The notes under the pieces are model-generated. The model had not been told where the DNA came from and searched no databases. It worked only from the letters and a program-made list of their open reading frames with translations. From Brevibacillus humidisoli (GTDB lineage: Bacteria > Bacillota > Bacilli > Brevibacillales > Brevibacillaceae), in NCBI RefSeq assembly GCF_020923435.1, contig NZ_CP087263.1, positions 2,995,970 to 3,059,969 of the forward strand: a stretch of DNA of 64,000 bases. Direction: 5' to 3'. Positions 61,647 through 64,000 of the stretch are shown here, piece by piece (the first letter of the stretch is position 1; each line of letters begins with the position of its first letter). The translations under genes and the position numbers were made by a program.

Positions 61647-62723
61647 CTACCCCACGAAGTAAATGCTTTCGACAGGAATGTGCAGGGCAAGCTCCTCACC
61701 GCGCTGTCTGACTCTGTGCCCCTGGTTGACAAACATCGCCCGCAGCCGATTCTCCCCGATCTCTGTCACGTAATTGACACTGGCTCCGGTGAATTCCGAA
61801 ACGAGGATTTCCCCCTTGACTACATTGGCATGATCGTCCGCTTTCGCCTCACGAATATACTCCGGTCTGATTGAGACAGTCATCTTATTCCCCACCGCCA
61901 ACTGATTGGCCGGCGAGGTATTGTCCACCTTGCCGATGAGAACAAGACCAGGAGCCACCTCAATCTGCGCTTCCCCGTCGGCAATCGCGGTAATCGTTCC
62001 TTCCCACAGATTGGTTTCACCGATAAAGGAGGCGACAAACCGGTTCAACGGACGGTTGTAGATCTCATCCGGCGTACCGATCTGCTGGACCACGCCACTG
62101 TTCATCACCATAATGCGGTCAGACATCGACATCGCTTCCGCCTGATCGTGCGTCACATAGATCGTCGTAATGCCCAACTCCAGCTGCAGGCGCTTGATCT
62201 CGAACCGGGTCTCCTCCCGCAGCTTGGCATCCAGATTGCTAAGCGGTTCGTCCAGCAGCAAAATCTGCGGTTCGATCACCAGGGCACGCGCCAGAGCCAC
62301 CCGCTGCTGCTGACCGCCTGAGAGTTGATCGATCCGTCGGCTGCCGTACCCTTCCATGTGGACGAGTGCGAGGGCTCGTTCCACTTTTTTCTTGATCTCA
62401 TCGCGCGACAGCTTGCGTACCTGCAGGCCGAACGCGATGTTTTCAAACACAGTCATATGAGGAAAAAGGGCGTAGTTTTGAAACACCATCCCCGTATTGC
62501 GCTTATTGGGCGGCAGTGCGGTCACATCCCGATCACCAAACAGGATGCGGCCGGCAGACGGAAAATAAAAACCGGCGATCATCCGCAGTGTCGTGGTCTT
62601 GCCGCATCCACTGGGGCCGAGAAAGGTAAAAAACTCTCCCTGCTTGATCTCGACGTCTACATCATCTACGCCTCGCACGCTGCCAAATTGTTTGCTTACA
62701 TGCTCCAGTGTCACACCGCTCAA
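61647..62723 (-). CDS. ABC importer ATPase (PotA/FbpC type)
   Basis: 358 residues. Walker A GPSGCGKTTTLRMIAGF, signature LSGGQQQRVALARAL, Walker B PQILLLDEPLSNLDAKLREE, switch His in TIYVTHDQAEAM, and a C-terminal TOBE domain. TTG start at 62723 behind GGGGGG. Drives the permease encoded next. Specificity lies with the binding protein. Confidence 0.95.
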   Translation of the reverse strand: MSGVTLEHVSKQFGSVRGVDDVDVEIKQGEFFTFLGPSGCGKTTTLRMIAGFYFPSAGRILFGDRDVTALPPNKRNTGMVFQNYALFPHMTVFENIAFGLQVRKLSRDEIKKKVERALALVHMEGYGSRRIDQLSGGQQQRVALARALVIEPQILLLDEPLSNLDAKLREETRFEIKRLQLELGITTIYVTHDQAEAMSMSDRIMVMNSGVVQQIGTPDEIYNRPLNRFVASFIGETNLWEGTITAIADGEAQIEVAPGLVLIGKVDNTSPANQLAVGNKMTVSIRPEYIREAKADDHANVVKGEILVSEFTGASVNYVTEIGENRLRAMFVNQGHRVRQRGEELALHIPVESIYFVG

Positions 62724-62777
62724 ATCCGATTCCCCCCGTTGTGAATATGAGCAGACGGAGGATTCCCCCGCCTGACG

Positions 62778-63914
62778 TTACTCGCTGCCTTTTCCTTTGA
62801 TGTTTTCATCCCAATACTGCATCCACTCTTTTTCCTTGGCCGCCATCACAGCCCAGTCGATCTCCATCGGTTTCAGCTCAATTCCCTGCAGCCAGGAAGG
62901 CAGCGTATCTTTGCTGATGTCGCTTCTGGTCGGGATCTGGTACAGGGTCTCGGCCAACTCGACGCGAAGCTGTTGATCAAACAGGAATTCGTAAAACGCC
63001 TTGGCCGCCTCCATGTTCTTGGCTCCTTTGACAATACCTACTCCATCGACAAGGATCGGAGCCCCGCTCTCGGGATAGATGAAGTCGAACGGCTGGTTGT
63101 TCTTCTCTTTCTGGATCATGATGTCCTGCAGGTTCCACAGTGAGATCAAGCCTTCCTGACGAGCCAGCTTGAGGTAGAGGTTGGTCGGGTTTTGCGCGTA
63201 TTCCTTGGTGTTGGCGTCCAGCTTCTTCAACCACTCATACCCTTTTTCCGGTGTATCCGCTCCTTGACGGAAAATCATCGAGGAGTAGATTGTGCGCATC
63301 GTCCCCGACTGCAGGACACCGCGGATGATGATTTTGTCTTTGTACTTTGGATCGAGCAAGTCGTCCCAATCCTGAGGCGCCTCTTCTTTTTTGAGCGCCT
63401 GCGAGTTGTACATGATCACTTCCGGCAGCAGCATCTCGCCATACCAGCGATCTTGCGGGTCTTTGTACAGCTCCGGAATCTTGTCGCTGAAGCTCGGTTT
63501 GTAGCTCTCCAGCAATCCCTCGTCAGCGGCCGTCATCAGTGCGGATTGCGTCCCACCCCACCAGAAATCGGCTTGGGGATTCGCCTTTTCGGCGCGTACC
63601 CGCTCCAGGATTTCCTGAGCCCCCATGGTAAGTACTTCAACTTCGATGTTCGGGTGTTTTTCCTCGAACTTCGGTTTTACGGCTTCAATCACGTTTTTGT
63701 CTCGTGCTGTGTAGATGATCAGCTTCTGCGACTCTGGCTGCTCCGCCCCTGTGTCACCGGACGAATTCTGTTCCCCCCCTGCCGGTTGACTCGTATTGTC
63801 GGCTGATGGCTGTGCTCCTTGACCGCCTCCGCTACAAGCTGCAAGCGTCAGCGCCAGCGTACCGGCAAACACGCCTTGCATCCATTTTTTCAACAGACTG
63901 CTTGATTTTCTCAT
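62778..63914 (-). CDS. ABC importer substrate-binding lipoprotein (Fe/phosphonate-type fold)
   Basis: 378 residues from ATG 63914 (GGGGG upstream). Lipoprotein signal ending LTLAACSGGG, a Ser/Gln/Gly-rich tether, then a type II periplasmic-binding fold (KLIIYTARDKNVIEAVKPKFEEKHPNIEV; FWWGGTQSALMTAADEGLLE). The family includes iron(III), 2-aminoethylphosphonate and putrescine-like binders. The paired tyrosines that bind Fe(III) in FbpA are not evident to me, so an organic ligand is more likely. First gene of the eight-gene operon; a cre-like site lies 51 bp upstream. Confidence 0.93.
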   Translation of the reverse strand: MRKSSSLLKKWMQGVFAGTLALTLAACSGGGQGAQPSADNTSQPAGGEQNSSGDTGAEQPESQKLIIYTARDKNVIEAVKPKFEEKHPNIEVEVLTMGAQEILERVRAEKANPQADFWWGGTQSALMTAADEGLLESYKPSFSDKIPELYKDPQDRWYGEMLLPEVIMYNSQALKKEEAPQDWDDLLDPKYKDKIIIRGVLQSGTMRTIYSSMIFRQGADTPEKGYEWLKKLDANTKEYAQNPTNLYLKLARQEGLISLWNLQDIMIQKEKNNQPFDFIYPESGAPILVDGVGIVKGAKNMEAAKAFYEFLFDQQLRVELAETLYQIPTRSDISKDTLPSWLQGIELKPMEIDWAVMAAKEKEWMQYWDENIKGKGSE

Positions 63915-63964
63915 GCCTTTTCCCCCTTTTTGATATTCCGTCATTTATCTAACAGCTTTTCGGA

Positions 63965-63979
63965 AGGAAACGCTTCCAA
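63965..63979 (-). promoter_or_regulatory. Candidate CcpA cre site
   Basis: Minus strand TTGGAAGCGTTTCCT fits the Bacillus cre consensus WTGNAANCGNWNNCW at every fixed position and is nearly palindromic. It lies 51-65 bp upstream of the binding-protein ATG. The core promoter is not clear and may run past the window edge. Confidence 0.7.
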
Positions 63980-64000
63980 GACGCTGTAGACGGCCCCGAT

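Noticed and set aside
62778-63914. Calling the importer an iron(III) uptake system
   Set aside because: The permease and ATPase types fit, but there is no Fur box upstream, no obvious Fe-binding tyrosine pair, and the site found is a cre.

Overview
The window reads as chromosomal DNA of an endospore-former-type Firmicute, most like Brevibacillus or a near relative in the Paenibacillaceae. The evidence is strong AGGAGG ribosome binding sites with many GTG/TTG starts, a SAM-I (S-box) riboswitch, an SftA-type translocase without membrane segments, a YqgQ-family protein, an RND pump with a lipoprotein adaptor, and a CRISPR repeat of the family common in thermophilic Bacillales and Clostridia. This taxonomic placement is inference from gene content. 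Genes are closely packed. There are no rRNA, tRNA, phage or intact insertion-sequence genes.

Layout. 1-9.6 kb: a Fur-controlled gene of unknown function, a SAM-riboswitch-controlled aminotransferase (probably MtnE), a MarR-RND-adaptor efflux operon, and molybdenum-cofactor genes moaC and moeB/thiF-like. 9.7-17.5 kb: aconitase, an orphan CRISPR array (12 intact repeats plus one decayed, no cas genes in view), an IclR regulator and sftA. 17.7-25.2 kb: a stalk-domain lipoprotein, a small membrane/HTH protein, tryptophanase with a sigma-54 promoter, its likely enhancer-binding protein, an inositol-monophosphatase-family gene, a small conserved gene and a thioesterase. 25.3-34.6 kb: a chemoreceptor pseudogene with four lesions, ilvD, an M20 amidohydrolase, trmB, a 44-residue membrane protein, an intact chemoreceptor and a putative metalloprotease. 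34.7-48.4 kb: an L,D-transpeptidase, a small catabolic locus (aldehyde dehydrogenase, beta-hydroxyacid dehydrogenase and a DUF3100-type membrane pair, divergent from a GAF/PucR-type regulator), class A PBP, transketolase and a yqgQ pair. 48.6-52.8 kb: an MFS pump, two exported proteins and a YcaQ/AlkX-like protein.

53.1-64 kb holds the most unusual locus: eight minus-strand genes in one apparent operon. They encode a binding-protein-dependent ABC importer, a secreted multidomain PIG-L deacetylase, a creatininase-family amidohydrolase, an argininosuccinate-lyase-family enzyme, a BadF/NagK-type sugar kinase and a cytoplasmic PIG-L deacetylase. A sequence matching the full CcpA cre consensus lies just upstream. 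The set looks like uptake and dismantling of an N-acylated amino-sugar conjugate, with fumarate release as one possible step; the substrate is unknown.

Other points of note are the sigma-54/enhancer arrangement at tnaA, the paired Fur boxes near the left end, an apparent A7 frameshift between a strong start site and the PBP reading frame, and a structured 29-bp repeat present in two distant intergenic gaps.
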